A DNA stretch of 39,508 bases from UBA7803 sp041686955. Lineage in GTDB: Bacteria > Pseudomonadota > Gammaproteobacteria > Pseudomonadales > Azotimanducaceae. How positions within the stretch are numbered: the first letter of the stretch is position 1; each line of letters starts with the position of its first letter. Where the stretch lies: positions 1-39,508 of the forward strand of contig JAWLCV010000038.1 of the NCBI GenBank assembly GCA_041686955.1, written 5' to 3'. This document shows, piece by piece, positions 23,228 through 31,554 of the stretch. A program made the translations under genes and the position numbers. The notes under the pieces are model-generated. The model was not told the origin of the DNA, did no database searches, and saw only the letters and a list, made by a program, of their open reading frames with translations.

Positions 23228-24445
23228 ATGCTGCGCGAGGTCGAGACATCGAAGCTTTCCATCGGCATGTACGTCGCCGATCTGGACCGGCCCTGGCTGG
23301 AGACTCCGTTTCCGGTGCAGGGCTTCTATATCCGTTCACATGAAGAGATCGCCCGACTCGGCGAGTTCTGCCGGTTCGTGCTGGTGGATCCGCGGCGGTT
23401 CGACCGTCGCCTCGCCGAGGCCGCGCCGCGCCGTGCCGAGCCGCCGCCGCGTTCCAGACCCGCCAAGGTGGTGCAACTGCCGCGGCCGAGCGTGTGCTAC
23501 GAGGACGATGCCTCCGTCGAGGACGAGCTGCCGGCCGCCAAGGCGGCCTTCGATGCCAGCCATAGCAGTCTGGAAAAGCTGTGGGACGATCTCTCGGCCC
23601 GACGCCATGTGCCGTTGCGCCAGGTGCGCGCGGCCATCGATCCTCTGGTGGAGAGCATCCTGCGCAACAAGGACGCGCTGGCGGCCCTGATCCGGGTGCA
23701 ACGGATCGACCGTCACACCCACGAGCACTGCATGGCGCTGGCGGTCTGGGCGGCGCTCATGGGCCGGCAGCTCGGATTGCCGCCGGACGAGGTCAAGACC
23801 CTGTCCCTCGGCTGCTCCCTGGTGGACATCGGCAAAGTACGATTGCCCCGGGAGCTGCTCGACGGTGAAGAACGTCTGAGCAAGGCCGAGCGCGTGCTGC
23901 TCCGGTCCCACGTGGAGTTCTCCCTGGAGATGCTCGCCGACATGGGCGATGCGGAGGAATCCGTGCGGGACGTCGTGCGCTGGCATCACGAGCGCATGGA
24001 CGGCAGCGGTTATCCCGATCACCTGGCGGGGGGCGACATTCCCATGTACGCGCGCATCGCGGGCGTGGTGGATTCCTACGACGCCATGATCAGCCCGCGC
24101 CGTGCCGCGGCGGCACGTTCCTCCTTCGAAGCGCTGATGGAGCTGCAGGACCTCAGCCCCGAGAAGTACCAGACGGAGCTGGTGGAGCAGTTCGCCCAGG
24201 CCATCGGCATCTTCCCCAGCGGCTCCCTGGTGGAGCTTTCCACCGGCGAGGTCGCGGTGGTGTTCAGCCAGAACACCGGCCGGCGCCTGCGGCCCAAGGT
24301 GCTGCTGATCCTCGATGCGGAGAAGCGGCGCCGCGACCAGCTCGTCGTCGTCGACCTGAAGTCGGAGAAGGAGAGCGCCGTTCGCATTGCCCGGGAGCTG
24401 CCCCCGGGGGAGTACGGCGTGGACGCCCGAGAGTATTTCCTCTGA
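23228..24445 (+). CDS. DUF3391/HD-GYP domain protein with altered HD motif
   Basis: From the ATG at 23228 the product is 405 residues. In-frame GTGs at 23210 and 23213 are alternatives, none with a clear ribosome site. Residues 1-120 match the DUF3391 N-terminal region (SKLSIGMYVADLDRPWLETPF). The HD-GYP domain spans about 145-330: H167 in EHCMALA, H228, HHERMDGSGYP at 253-263 and D282 in VVDSYD. The central HD motif normally reads HDIGK but here is VDIGK (V199-D200), losing one metal-ligand His. HD-GYP proteins hydrolyse c-di-GMP; this one may be weaker or a sensor. It lies 3 bp before the EAL gene in the same operon, directly after the pilus genes, suggesting a role in surface or pilus signalling. 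Confidence 0.88.
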   Translation: MLREVETSKLSIGMYVADLDRPWLETPFPVQGFYIRSHEEIARLGEFCRFVLVDPRRFDRRLAEAAPRRAEPPPRSRPAKVVQLPRPSVCYEDDASVEDELPAAKAAFDASHSSLEKLWDDLSARRHVPLRQVRAAIDPLVESILRNKDALAALIRVQRIDRHTHEHCMALAVWAALMGRQLGLPPDEVKTLSLGCSLVDIGKVRLPRELLDGEERLSKAERVLLRSHVEFSLEMLADMGDAEESVRDVVRWHHERMDGSGYPDHLAGGDIPMYARIAGVVDSYDAMISPRRAAAARSSFEALMELQDLSPEKYQTELVEQFAQAIGIFPSGSLVELSTGEVAVVFSQNTGRRLRPKVLLILDAEKRRRDQLVVVDLKSEKESAVRIARELPPGEYGVDAREYFL

Positions 24446-24447
24446 GC

Positions 24448-25695
24448 ATGCGCAAGCCCTATCTCATCGTCGACAACGACGCGGCGGGGTCGGTGAGCGA
24501 CGGCTACCTGGCCGTGTGCGTGGTATCGCTGGAAGGCATGGGCCGGCTCACCAGCCTGTACGGCAGCGAAGCGGCGGGTGCGGCGGCGCGGGAGTACGCC
24601 GTGCGGCTGGAAGATCTGCTGCGGGAGGACGACCAGCTCATTCCCATCAACGAGAGCAAGCACTGCCTGTTGTTCCGCGGCCTCCGTGACCGGAATCACG
24701 CGGAGCTGGCCGGGCTCAAGCTCGAGCGGCTGTTCTCCGCATCCTTCGATCACCACGGCACCGAGATCACCCTGCAGGTGCGCGCAGGTATCGCTTGCGG
24801 CAAGCAGAGCGAGAATCAGGCCGAGGAGCTGTTCCGGGCCGCGGAGTCGGCCCGGGAGGCGGCCCGCTCGCGGAGCATCGTGTACACCCTGGCCCACGAG
24901 CTGGATCTCACCAGCCTGCAGCGGGGCTGGCTGTTGAACGATCAGGTGGAGGAGGCCATTCGTGGTCACCGGCTGAAGCTCTACTACCAGCCGAAGGTAC
25001 GCGCGGCCGATCACCGGCTGGTGGGGGCGGAAGCCCTGATCCGCTGGGAGCACGAGGACGGGGTACTGACCCCAGGGCAATTCCTGCCCCATCTCGAGTC
25101 GGACCGCATGAACGCCCTGACCCGGCACGCCATCCGTCAGTGCGTGCGCGATCTGGCCGCGGACGAATGGATGCCGCCGCTTTCCATCAATCTCGAGCCG
25201 TACATGCTCACCGATGCGGCGCTGCTGCGGCTGATTATGGACGAGCTCGCGCTGTGGAACGTGGATCCCACGCGGCTGGTGGTGGAGGTGACCGAGCATG
25301 GTCTCATGGGCTCCCTGGACGCTCTGTGCGAGGAGTTCCGGGAGCTGCGGGAGCGGGGCGTGCGGGTCGCCATCGACGACTTCGGGACGGGCCATTCGTC
25401 CCTGGCTCAGTTCAAGAATCTGCCGCTGGACGAGATCAAGATCGACCGCTCGTTCATCGCCGCCCTGGAACAGGACGAGGCCAGCCGCTACCTCACCCGC
25501 ATGATCATCGACCTCGGCCACTTCTTCGGCCTCAGCGTCGTCGCGGAAGGGGTGGAAACACCGGAAGCGGCACGCACTCTCGCGGAGTTCGGTTGCGACC
25601 TGCTGCAGGGGTTTCACTTCGCGCCCCCGCTGCCTTTGGCGGAGTTCTCCCGTTGGGCCGCGAGCCGCAAACCGCCGCCGCCGGAGCTCGCCTAA
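24448..25695 (+). CDS. degenerate GGDEF - EAL domain c-di-GMP phosphodiesterase
   Basis: 415 residues. The N-terminal ~150 residues have the outline of a GGDEF fold, but the active-site loop reads NESKH where RxGGDEF is expected, so diguanylate cyclase activity is unlikely. The EAL domain (about 162-405) keeps the key residues: E195-A-L197, N248, E280, D310-D311 in DDFGTG, K331 and E367 in AEGVET. A catalytically competent phosphodiesterase is therefore plausible. No membrane segment is seen. The start is 3 bp after the HD-GYP stop, and the stop overlaps the convergent FimT-like gene by 4 bp. Together with its neighbour it likely lowers or senses c-di-GMP near the pilus system. Confidence 0.9.
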   Translation: MRKPYLIVDNDAAGSVSDGYLAVCVVSLEGMGRLTSLYGSEAAGAAAREYAVRLEDLLREDDQLIPINESKHCLLFRGLRDRNHAELAGLKLERLFSASFDHHGTEITLQVRAGIACGKQSENQAEELFRAAESAREAARSRSIVYTLAHELDLTSLQRGWLLNDQVEEAIRGHRLKLYYQPKVRAADHRLVGAEALIRWEHEDGVLTPGQFLPHLESDRMNALTRHAIRQCVRDLAADEWMPPLSINLEPYMLTDAALLRLIMDELALWNVDPTRLVVEVTEHGLMGSLDALCEEFRELRERGVRVAIDDFGTGHSSLAQFKNLPLDEIKIDRSFIAALEQDEASRYLTRMIIDLGHFFGLSVVAEGVETPEAARTLAEFGCDLLQGFHFAPPLPLAEFSRWAASRKPPPPELA

Positions 25696-26249
25696 GGGCA
25701 CTCGACGTTGCGGCCACTGGCGTTTTCCACCACGCCGTCGCCGTCCCGGTCCCGGGCGATGCGAACCCTTCCCTGAGCGTTGACGATGACCATCCGGGCG
25801 TAGCGCGGCTCGCCGCCCGGGGGGCAGTACAGGAAGCTGCCGTTCTGCCACTGGGTGTACCCCCGGGGCTGAAACTGCAGATAACCGCGGTTGCGGAAGG
25901 CGCGCCAGTAGATGCGTTCGCCGGCGCGCAGCGCTGGCAGCGCCGCGATGAGGGTGTCTTCGCCGTCCTGCTCGCCATTGCCGTTCCTGTCGCGGAACAC
26001 CCGCGCCCCCAGATGCCAGTCGTCGCGCCCACGGCACTCGCCGGCGCCCGGACAGAGCGTGACCGTGCCGCGCTGGAGAATGGCTTCGCTGCGGGCCAGG
26101 TGCACGGCCCCCACGAGTTGATTCAGCGCCGCCGCGCCACGCTGGCGGGCGAGCAGGTCGGCGAAGCCCGGCACCGCCAGGGCAATGGCCACGGCTGCCA
26201 CCGTCACCGTGACCAGAAGCTCCAGAAGGGTCCATCCCCGCGCCGGCAT
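25692..26249 (-). CDS. fimT: GspH/FimT-type pseudopilin
   Basis: 185 residues. The leader MPARG is very short and is cleaved before WTLLELLVTVTVAAVAIALA, with Glu5 kept and an unusual Trp at position 1. The central HLARSEAILQRGTVTLCPG is a FimT/GspH hallmark, as is VFRDRNGNGEQDGEDTLI. Two Cys near the ends (TLCPG...GEC, and ...LYCPPG...VECP) probably form disulfides. It resembles the fimT beside the pilSR and fimU genes in Pseudomonas, where it is a minor pilin of unclear role; some FimT proteins bind DNA during uptake. It lies downstream of pilR on the same strand with a ~110-bp spacer. A dyad GGCCCATTGGGCC (26251-26263) sits directly at its start. Confidence 0.83.
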   Translation of the reverse strand: MPARGWTLLELLVTVTVAAVAIALAVPGFADLLARQRGAAALNQLVGAVHLARSEAILQRGTVTLCPGAGECRGRDDWHLGARVFRDRNGNGEQDGEDTLIAALPALRAGERIYWRAFRNRGYLQFQPRGYTQWQNGSFLYCPPGGEPRYARMVIVNAQGRVRIARDRDGDGVVENASGRNVECP

Positions 26250-26358
26250 GGGCCCATTGGGCCGCGGCCGGGGCGCGAGCGTCAGCGGCGGGGGTTGTCG
26301 CCGACGGTAGGCCGGTTCAGCGCGCGCGGGTAATCCGGCGCCCCGATCCGGGGTGGTC

Positions 26359-27810
26359 TCATTCCAGCGCCAGCTTCTTCAGCCGATAGCGCAGCGCCCG
26401 GAAAGTGATGCCCAGGCGTTTGGCTGCCGCCGTCTTGTTCCAGCGGGTGGCCTCCAGCGCCTCGGTGATGAGGTGCCGCTCGATCTTCTCCAGGAACGAT
26501 TCCAGGGATTCATCCGCCGGGAGCTGCAGGGCGGTGGGGGAGTGGGTCCGCTCCTCCGCCGCTGGAGCGCCATCCTGAAGCAGCGGGTCGGTCTCGGGAT
26601 CCGCAGCGCGAGCGGCAGCGGGCCCAGCAGTGGCCCGTGCGGCGGACGTGCCGAGCTGCAGGTCCGCCGCGCGGATGCATCCCCCCTCGCAAAGCGTGAA
26701 CGCGCGCTCCAGGACGTTCTCGAGCTCCCGGACGTTGCCGGGGAACGGATGGCTTCTCAGGACCTCCATGGCCTCCGGGTCGATCACGGGCGCGTCGCCG
26801 CCGTAGTCGCGGGCCAGCCGTGCGAGGATCTGTTCCGCGAGCTCGGGGACGTCCCCCGGCCGCTCCCGCAGGCTCGGCATGGGCAGCTCGATCACATTGA
26901 GTCGATAGTACAGGTCCTGGCGGAAGCGGCCCTCCGCCACCTCGTGCCCCAGATTCTTGTGGGTGGCGCAGAGTATTCGCACGTCGATCCCGCGCTCCTG
27001 GGCCGATCCCACGGCCCGCACCGCCTTTTCCTGAATCGCGCGCAGCAGCTTCACCTGCATGGACAGGGGCAGGTCGGCCACCTCGTCGAGGAACAGGGTG
27101 CCGCCGTCCGCGGCCTGGAACAGACCTTCCTTGTCCGCCACGGCGCCGGTGAAGCTGCCTTTCACGTGGCCGAAGAACTCGCTCTCCATGAGCTCGCTGG
27201 GGATGGCGCCGCAGTTCACGGCCACGAACGGGGCCTCTGCCCGCGGGCCCTGCTCGTGGATCAGTCTGGCGGCCACCTCCTTGCCGGAGCCGGATTCCCC
27301 GCTGAGGTAGATGGGCGCCTGGCTGCGGGCGAGCTTCGTGATCTGGGCCCGTAACCGCTCCATGATCTCGGAAGTGCCCACCAGCCGGGAACGCGTCTCG
27401 TGGAGTGGCCCGTCCGGCGCCTTCAGCTTGAGCGCCGAATCCACGAGTGCCCGCAACTGCTCGAGGTCCACCGGCTTCTGCAGAAAATCGAATGCGCCGG
27501 CCTTCAGCGCATTGATGGCCACGTCCATGCTGCCGAACGCCGTGATCACCGCCACCGGCAGTTGCGGCCGAGTCTCGCCGATGAGCGTGACCAGCTCCAC
27601 GCCGTTGCCGTCCGGAAGCTGCAGATCCGTGAGGCAGAGATCGAAGTCCTGTTCTTCCAGCAGCCGCCGGGCGGCGGCCAGATCCGCGGCGGCGGTGGTG
27701 TCTACCCCCATGCGTCCCAGGGTGATCTCCAGCAGCTCGCGAATGTCCGGCTCGTCGTCGATCACCAGGGCGCGTTTGGCGGCGCGTTTTTCTGCTCTTG
27801 CTTCCTGCAT
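26359..27810 (-). CDS. pilR: sigma54-dependent response regulator PilR
   Basis: 483 residues in three domains. The receiver domain has acidic D18-D19 and the phospho-acceptor D62 in LTDLQLPDG. The AAA+ domain has Walker A GESGSGKE, the sigma54 loop GSFTGA (Ser in place of the common Ala), and GGTLFLDEV as Walker B. A C-terminal Fis-type helix-turn-helix reads NKTAAAKRLGITFRALRYRL. It activates sigma54 promoters, classically pilA. The neighbouring histidine kinase ends 15 bp upstream, an operon order pilS-pilR. No sigma54 promoter could be found convincingly in front of the pilus genes here, so targets may lie elsewhere. Confidence 0.94.
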   Translation of the reverse strand: MQEARAEKRAAKRALVIDDEPDIRELLEITLGRMGVDTTAAADLAAARRLLEEQDFDLCLTDLQLPDGNGVELVTLIGETRPQLPVAVITAFGSMDVAINALKAGAFDFLQKPVDLEQLRALVDSALKLKAPDGPLHETRSRLVGTSEIMERLRAQITKLARSQAPIYLSGESGSGKEVAARLIHEQGPRAEAPFVAVNCGAIPSELMESEFFGHVKGSFTGAVADKEGLFQAADGGTLFLDEVADLPLSMQVKLLRAIQEKAVRAVGSAQERGIDVRILCATHKNLGHEVAEGRFRQDLYYRLNVIELPMPSLRERPGDVPELAEQILARLARDYGGDAPVIDPEAMEVLRSHPFPGNVRELENVLERAFTLCEGGCIRAADLQLGTSAARATAGPAAARAADPETDPLLQDGAPAAEERTHSPTALQLPADESLESFLEKIERHLITEALEATRWNKTAAAKRLGITFRALRYRLKKLALE

Positions 27811-27825
27811 GGGCTTACGCTCCTG

Positions 27826-29451
27826 TCAGGCGATGATTCGGTCGGGGTGGCTGAAGGTGATGCGGAAGCAGGCACCGCCGTCCTCGTGACGATAATAGGT
27901 GAGGCGGGCCTGGTTCGCTTCGCACAGCTCCCGGGATATGTACAGGCCGAGCCCGGTGCCCGACCTGGCGGTGGTGAAGAACGGCTCGAACAGGTTGCCT
28001 ACGTCGCTGTCGGGCACCCCGCAACCCTCGTCGATGACGTTGAGATACGGCCTTTCGGTGTGCGGGTCGACGCCGGCTTCCAGGCGGACCCGTGGTCGCC
28101 CGGTGTCCGCGCCGTGCCGCGCTGCGTTCGTCACCAGGTTCGTCAGCACCTGGTCGAGGTGCCCCTTGTCCATGCGTACTTGGGTGTCGGGGGGGATCAC
28201 CTGCACGTCGATGTCCGCGTCGGCCCCGGTGCTGTCCCGGAACGTCTTCGCGAACGCGTGGAGGTGATCGGCCAGCACCAGGCGCACGGGGGAAGGCTCC
28301 CGGCGCCGGGAGTTTTCCAGCACGTTCTCCACCACGCCGTTCATCCGCTGGCAATGGTCGTGGATGATCTGCGTCAGCCGCCGGTCGCCGGTGGCCAAGT
28401 CCTGGCTTTCCCGCAGGAGCTGGGCCGCATGGCTGATGGCGCCCAGGGGATTGCGGATCTCGTGGGCGATGCTGGCGGACAGGCGCCCCAGGGCGGCGAG
28501 CTTGAGCTGCTGTGCCTGCTGCTGCACCTCGGCGGTGTCTTCGAGAAAGATGGTGACGTCGCCGCGGGGATCGTCGCTGCGCACGGGTGAGAAGTTGGCC
28601 CGGATCTCCGGCGTTTCCGGACGTACCTGAAACGGTGCGGCCCGCAGCTCCGTGTCCGCGCGCCAGGCGGACAGGTGTGCCCGCAGTACTGCCGGCAGCT
28701 CGATCAGGTCCTGGTCCGGCGACGTTCCGAGCAGCGTCCGGGCCGACTGGTTGGCCATGCGTACCCGGTCGTGGGCGTCCACCACCACGATGCCGGTCCG
28801 CATGCGCTGGATGATCTGCCGGTTCACCCGCTCCAGGTCGGCGAGCTCCGCAGCCTGGGTGAGAGCGCGCAGATCGTTGTCGCGCACCCGCTGGGACAGG
28901 TACTGCAGCGCCAGCGCAGTGGCGAAGCACAGCGCACCGAGCACCCCCGCCTGAAAGTAGTCGTCGTGCAGGTCCGGCGCCGACAACGACATGTAGAACT
29001 CCTGGTAGAGCACGGCGATGGCCGCCACGGCCGCGAGCAGGAGGGCGGTTCTGCCGGTGACCAGGATGGCGCCGGCGGCCATGGAGACCAGCAGCAGCAG
29101 TCCGATGCCGCTGCCGACGCCGCCGCTGGTGTACATGAGGGTGGTCAGCACGACGATGTCGTAGGACACCAGCGCAGTGGCGATGAGCTGGGCGTTGAAG
29201 TAGCGCCGCGGGACGAGCTGGAGCAGCAGCACGCTCACCAGGTTGACCCCGCAGTAGACCAGGCTGACCCGGAGAAACGCCGACGGGGAGAGCCGGCCGA
29301 GCTCGCTGCCCATGAAGCTCTGCAGAAACACCACCACCAGGCCGAGGCTCACCAGCAGCCTGTAGTAGTTGTAGACCTTCAGCAGGCTCAGGTTGAGCGC
29401 GTAGCGGCGACGCTCGATCTCCTCGACGATTTCAGCGCGTTGCGCAAGCAT
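27826..29451 (-). CDS. pilS: sensor histidine kinase PilS
   Basis: 541 residues. The N-terminal ~185 residues hold about six membrane segments, as in PilS of Pseudomonas. A PAS domain follows (from IVVVDAHDRVRMANQSARTLLG). The kinase core has the H-box SIAHEIRNPLG with His330, the N-box DQVLTNLVTNAARHG, the G1 box DEGCGVPD and GTGLGL as G2. It autophosphorylates and passes phosphate to PilR. In P. aeruginosa PilS senses pilin levels in the membrane. It starts 94 bp downstream of the bamD stop on the same strand. Confidence 0.94.
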   Translation of the reverse strand: MLAQRAEIVEEIERRRYALNLSLLKVYNYYRLLVSLGLVVVFLQSFMGSELGRLSPSAFLRVSLVYCGVNLVSVLLLQLVPRRYFNAQLIATALVSYDIVVLTTLMYTSGGVGSGIGLLLLVSMAAGAILVTGRTALLLAAVAAIAVLYQEFYMSLSAPDLHDDYFQAGVLGALCFATALALQYLSQRVRDNDLRALTQAAELADLERVNRQIIQRMRTGIVVVDAHDRVRMANQSARTLLGTSPDQDLIELPAVLRAHLSAWRADTELRAAPFQVRPETPEIRANFSPVRSDDPRGDVTIFLEDTAEVQQQAQQLKLAALGRLSASIAHEIRNPLGAISHAAQLLRESQDLATGDRRLTQIIHDHCQRMNGVVENVLENSRRREPSPVRLVLADHLHAFAKTFRDSTGADADIDVQVIPPDTQVRMDKGHLDQVLTNLVTNAARHGADTGRPRVRLEAGVDPHTERPYLNVIDEGCGVPDSDVGNLFEPFFTTARSGTGLGLYISRELCEANQARLTYYRHEDGGACFRITFSHPDRIIA

Positions 29452-29545
29452 GCAGAGCCGGAACCGGTAGCCGAATCAGTATGTTAACGATAGCCGATGC
29501 GAGGGTGCAGCGGCCGGAACCAATCGAGCCTTTGCTACCGACGTC

Positions 29546-30460
29546 TCACGACTCCTGGCTCTTCAGCTTGATCGGTGGGGGGATATCCGGCCGGTCCAGC
29601 AGACCCAGGGTCACCAGATTGGTCCAGGAGCGGTCGCGGTTGCGAATCTGCTCGGTCAGCACCAGGTTCCCTTCTTCGTCGAAGGCCTGGTAGTCGGGGA
29701 AGTTCAGCGCCAGCACCTGCAGCGCGTCGTTGGCGGCGTCCTCGAGGCCGAGCTTGTAGTTCGCCTCCACCAGCAGAGCCAGGGCGTCGGGCACCGCGTC
29801 GGACTTGGAGTAGTTCTCGACCACGAAGCGGGCCCGGTTGGCGGCGGCCACGTAGGCGCCCCGTTCCATGTAGAAGTTCGCGACATTGAGCTCGTGGTGG
29901 CCGAGCAGGTTCAGCAGGTACAGCATGCGTTTGCGGGCGTCGGGCGCGTAGGGGCTGTCGGGAAAGCGGGAAAGCAGCTCGGTGAAATCGGCATAGGCTT
30001 CCCGGGCCGAGGTCATGTCCCGCTTGGAGAGGTCGGTGGCGAACAGCCGGTCGAGAATGCCGCGGTTCTTGTTGAACGAGGCCAGACCCTTCAGGTAGTA
30101 GGCATAGTCCACGTTGGGGTGCTGGGGGTGCAGGCGGATGAAGCGGTCGGCGGAGCTGCGGGCGGCGTCCGGGTCGTAGCCCATGTAGTGGGCGTAGATG
30201 AGCTCGAGCTGCGCTTGCTCCGCGTAGCGGCCGAAGGGGTAGCGGGCCTCCAGCAGCTCCAGGTGCTCGATGGCCTGCTGATAGTTCCCCGAGCGCAGGC
30301 TGCGCTGCACGTTCCGGTAGAGGTACTGCTCCGTGGCGTCCACGTCCGCTTCGGCGTCGGCGTCGTCGTCGCCGCCCCAGAAGGGAATGAGAGAGCAGCC
30401 GCCCGCCAGGGACAGGCAGAGCAGCAGCGCGGCGATTCGCGGCCAGGTGGTTCGAGTCAT
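29546..30460 (-). CDS. bamD: outer membrane assembly lipoprotein BamD
   Basis: 304 residues from the ATG at 30460. The lipoprotein signal MTRTTWPRIAALLLCLSLAG precedes the lipidated Cys in GGCSLIPFW; the longer reading to 30541 puts this signal inside the protein and is rejected. The mature part has an acidic stretch and then five TPR-like units, with conserved LELIYAHY, RFIRLHPQHPNVDYAYYLKG and ANFYMERGAYVAA. It acts in the BAM complex to insert outer-membrane beta-barrels. The C-terminus is longer than in E. coli (245 residues). Divergent arrangement with rluD-pgeF is the same as in E. coli. Confidence 0.95.
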   Translation of the reverse strand: MTRTTWPRIAALLLCLSLAGGCSLIPFWGGDDDADAEADVDATEQYLYRNVQRSLRSGNYQQAIEHLELLEARYPFGRYAEQAQLELIYAHYMGYDPDAARSSADRFIRLHPQHPNVDYAYYLKGLASFNKNRGILDRLFATDLSKRDMTSAREAYADFTELLSRFPDSPYAPDARKRMLYLLNLLGHHELNVANFYMERGAYVAAANRARFVVENYSKSDAVPDALALLVEANYKLGLEDAANDALQVLALNFPDYQAFDEEGNLVLTEQIRNRDRSWTNLVTLGLLDRPDIPPPIKLKSQES

Positions 30461-30552
30461 CAGGTCGGTCCGGCTCCGATTGATCCCAGTGGTGATCCCC
30501 GGGAAACTTGGCCACTTTAATGATCTGCCACCGCCTTGCAACCGGAGTCCGC

Positions 30553-31521
30553 GTGTCGACGAACCAGCGAATCCATCGAGAGGCTGCCGTGCCGCCCGCC
30601 CTGGCGGGCGAGCGGGTGGACCGCGCGGCGGCAGAGCTGTTCGGCGAGTTCTCCCGGGCCCTGCTCAGCCGCTGGATTCAGGAGGGTGCCCTGCGGGTGG
30701 ACGGCATCGTGGTCAAGCCCAAGCTGAAGCTGGTGGGGGGCGAGGTGCTGGCGCTGGACGCCGAGCTTCCGCCTCGGGAAGACTGGCGGAGCGCCGAGAG
30801 CGTTCCCTTCACGGTGCTCTACGAGGACGACGACGTTCTGGTGATCGACAAGCCCGCCGGGGTGGTGGTCCATCCCGGCGCGGGCAATCCCAGGGGCACC
30901 CTGGTGAACGGGCTGCTGCAGCACCGTCCGGCCCTGGCGACGCTGCCCCGGGCCGGCATCGTGCATCGACTGGACAAGGACACTAGCGGCGTGATGCTGG
31001 TGGCCGGGTCCCTGGAAGCCCGGCAGGCCCTGGTGAAGGGGCTCGAGCGGCGCGAGGTGTCGCGCCAGTATCTGGCGGTGGTGGAGGGCGTGCTGGTGGG
31101 GGGGCTGGAGATCGACAAGCCGCTCGGGCGGGACCCGCTGCGCCGCACCCGCCAGGCGGTGCGCGTGGACGGCCGCCCGGCTCTGACCCGGGTGCGGGTC
31201 CGCGCCCGCTATCGTGCCCATACCCTGGTGGAAGCGACTCTGGAGACCGGGCGGACCCACCAGATCCGCGTGCACCTGGCGAGCGTAGGCCATCCCCTGG
31301 TGGGGGACAGCCGGTACGGGGCCCGAGGACGGCTGCCGCGCAACGCGGATCCGCGGACGGTGGCGGTGCTTCGCGGGTTCCGCCGGCAGGCGCTGCACGC
31401 CTGGAAGCTCGGCTTCGCGCATCCGCGCACGGGACAGGCCCTGAGCTTTCAGGCGGATGTGCCCGAAGACCTGCAGGACCTGATGGACGCCCTGGCCGAG
31501 GACGCGAATCATGAGCACTAA
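30553..31521 (+). CDS. rluD: 23S rRNA pseudouridine(1911/1915/1917) synthase
   Basis: 322 residues from a GTG at 30553, with GGAG 5 nt upstream; E. coli RluD has 326. Upstream in-frame starts at 30508 and 30520 add non-conserved residues that overlap the divergent bamD promoter area. The N-terminal S4 domain (RVDRAAAELFGEFSRALLSRW) precedes the RluA-type catalytic domain with the active Asp in HRLDKDTSG. Late conserved segments are GRTHQIRVHLA and GHPLVGDSRYG. It modifies helix 69 of 23S rRNA. pgeF follows after 12 bp, with a short duplicated stretch at the junction. Confidence 0.94.
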   Translation: MSTNQRIHREAAVPPALAGERVDRAAAELFGEFSRALLSRWIQEGALRVDGIVVKPKLKLVGGEVLALDAELPPREDWRSAESVPFTVLYEDDDVLVIDKPAGVVVHPGAGNPRGTLVNGLLQHRPALATLPRAGIVHRLDKDTSGVMLVAGSLEARQALVKGLERREVSRQYLAVVEGVLVGGLEIDKPLGRDPLRRTRQAVRVDGRPALTRVRVRARYRAHTLVEATLETGRTHQIRVHLASVGHPLVGDSRYGARGRLPRNADPRTVAVLRGFRRQALHAWKLGFAHPRTGQALSFQADVPEDLQDLMDALAEDANHEH

Positions 31522-31554
31522 TGCGGGCGCATCATGAGCACTGATGCCCACGTC
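31508..31554 (+). repeat. imperfect 23-bp tandem duplication at the rluD/pgeF junction
   Basis: ATCATGAGCACTAATGCGGG (with CGC) at 31508-31530 is followed by ATCATGAGCACTGATGCCCA (with CGTC) at 31531-31554. The first copy contains the rluD stop; the second carries the pgeF ATG at 31534. Each copy has an ATGAGCACT, so the pgeF start has been duplicated out of frame. Confidence 0.6.

Noticed and set aside
26310..26358. Terminator between pilR and the FimT-like gene
   Set aside because: A 5-bp CCCCG/CGGGG stem exists on the minus strand but is short and lacks a T-run.
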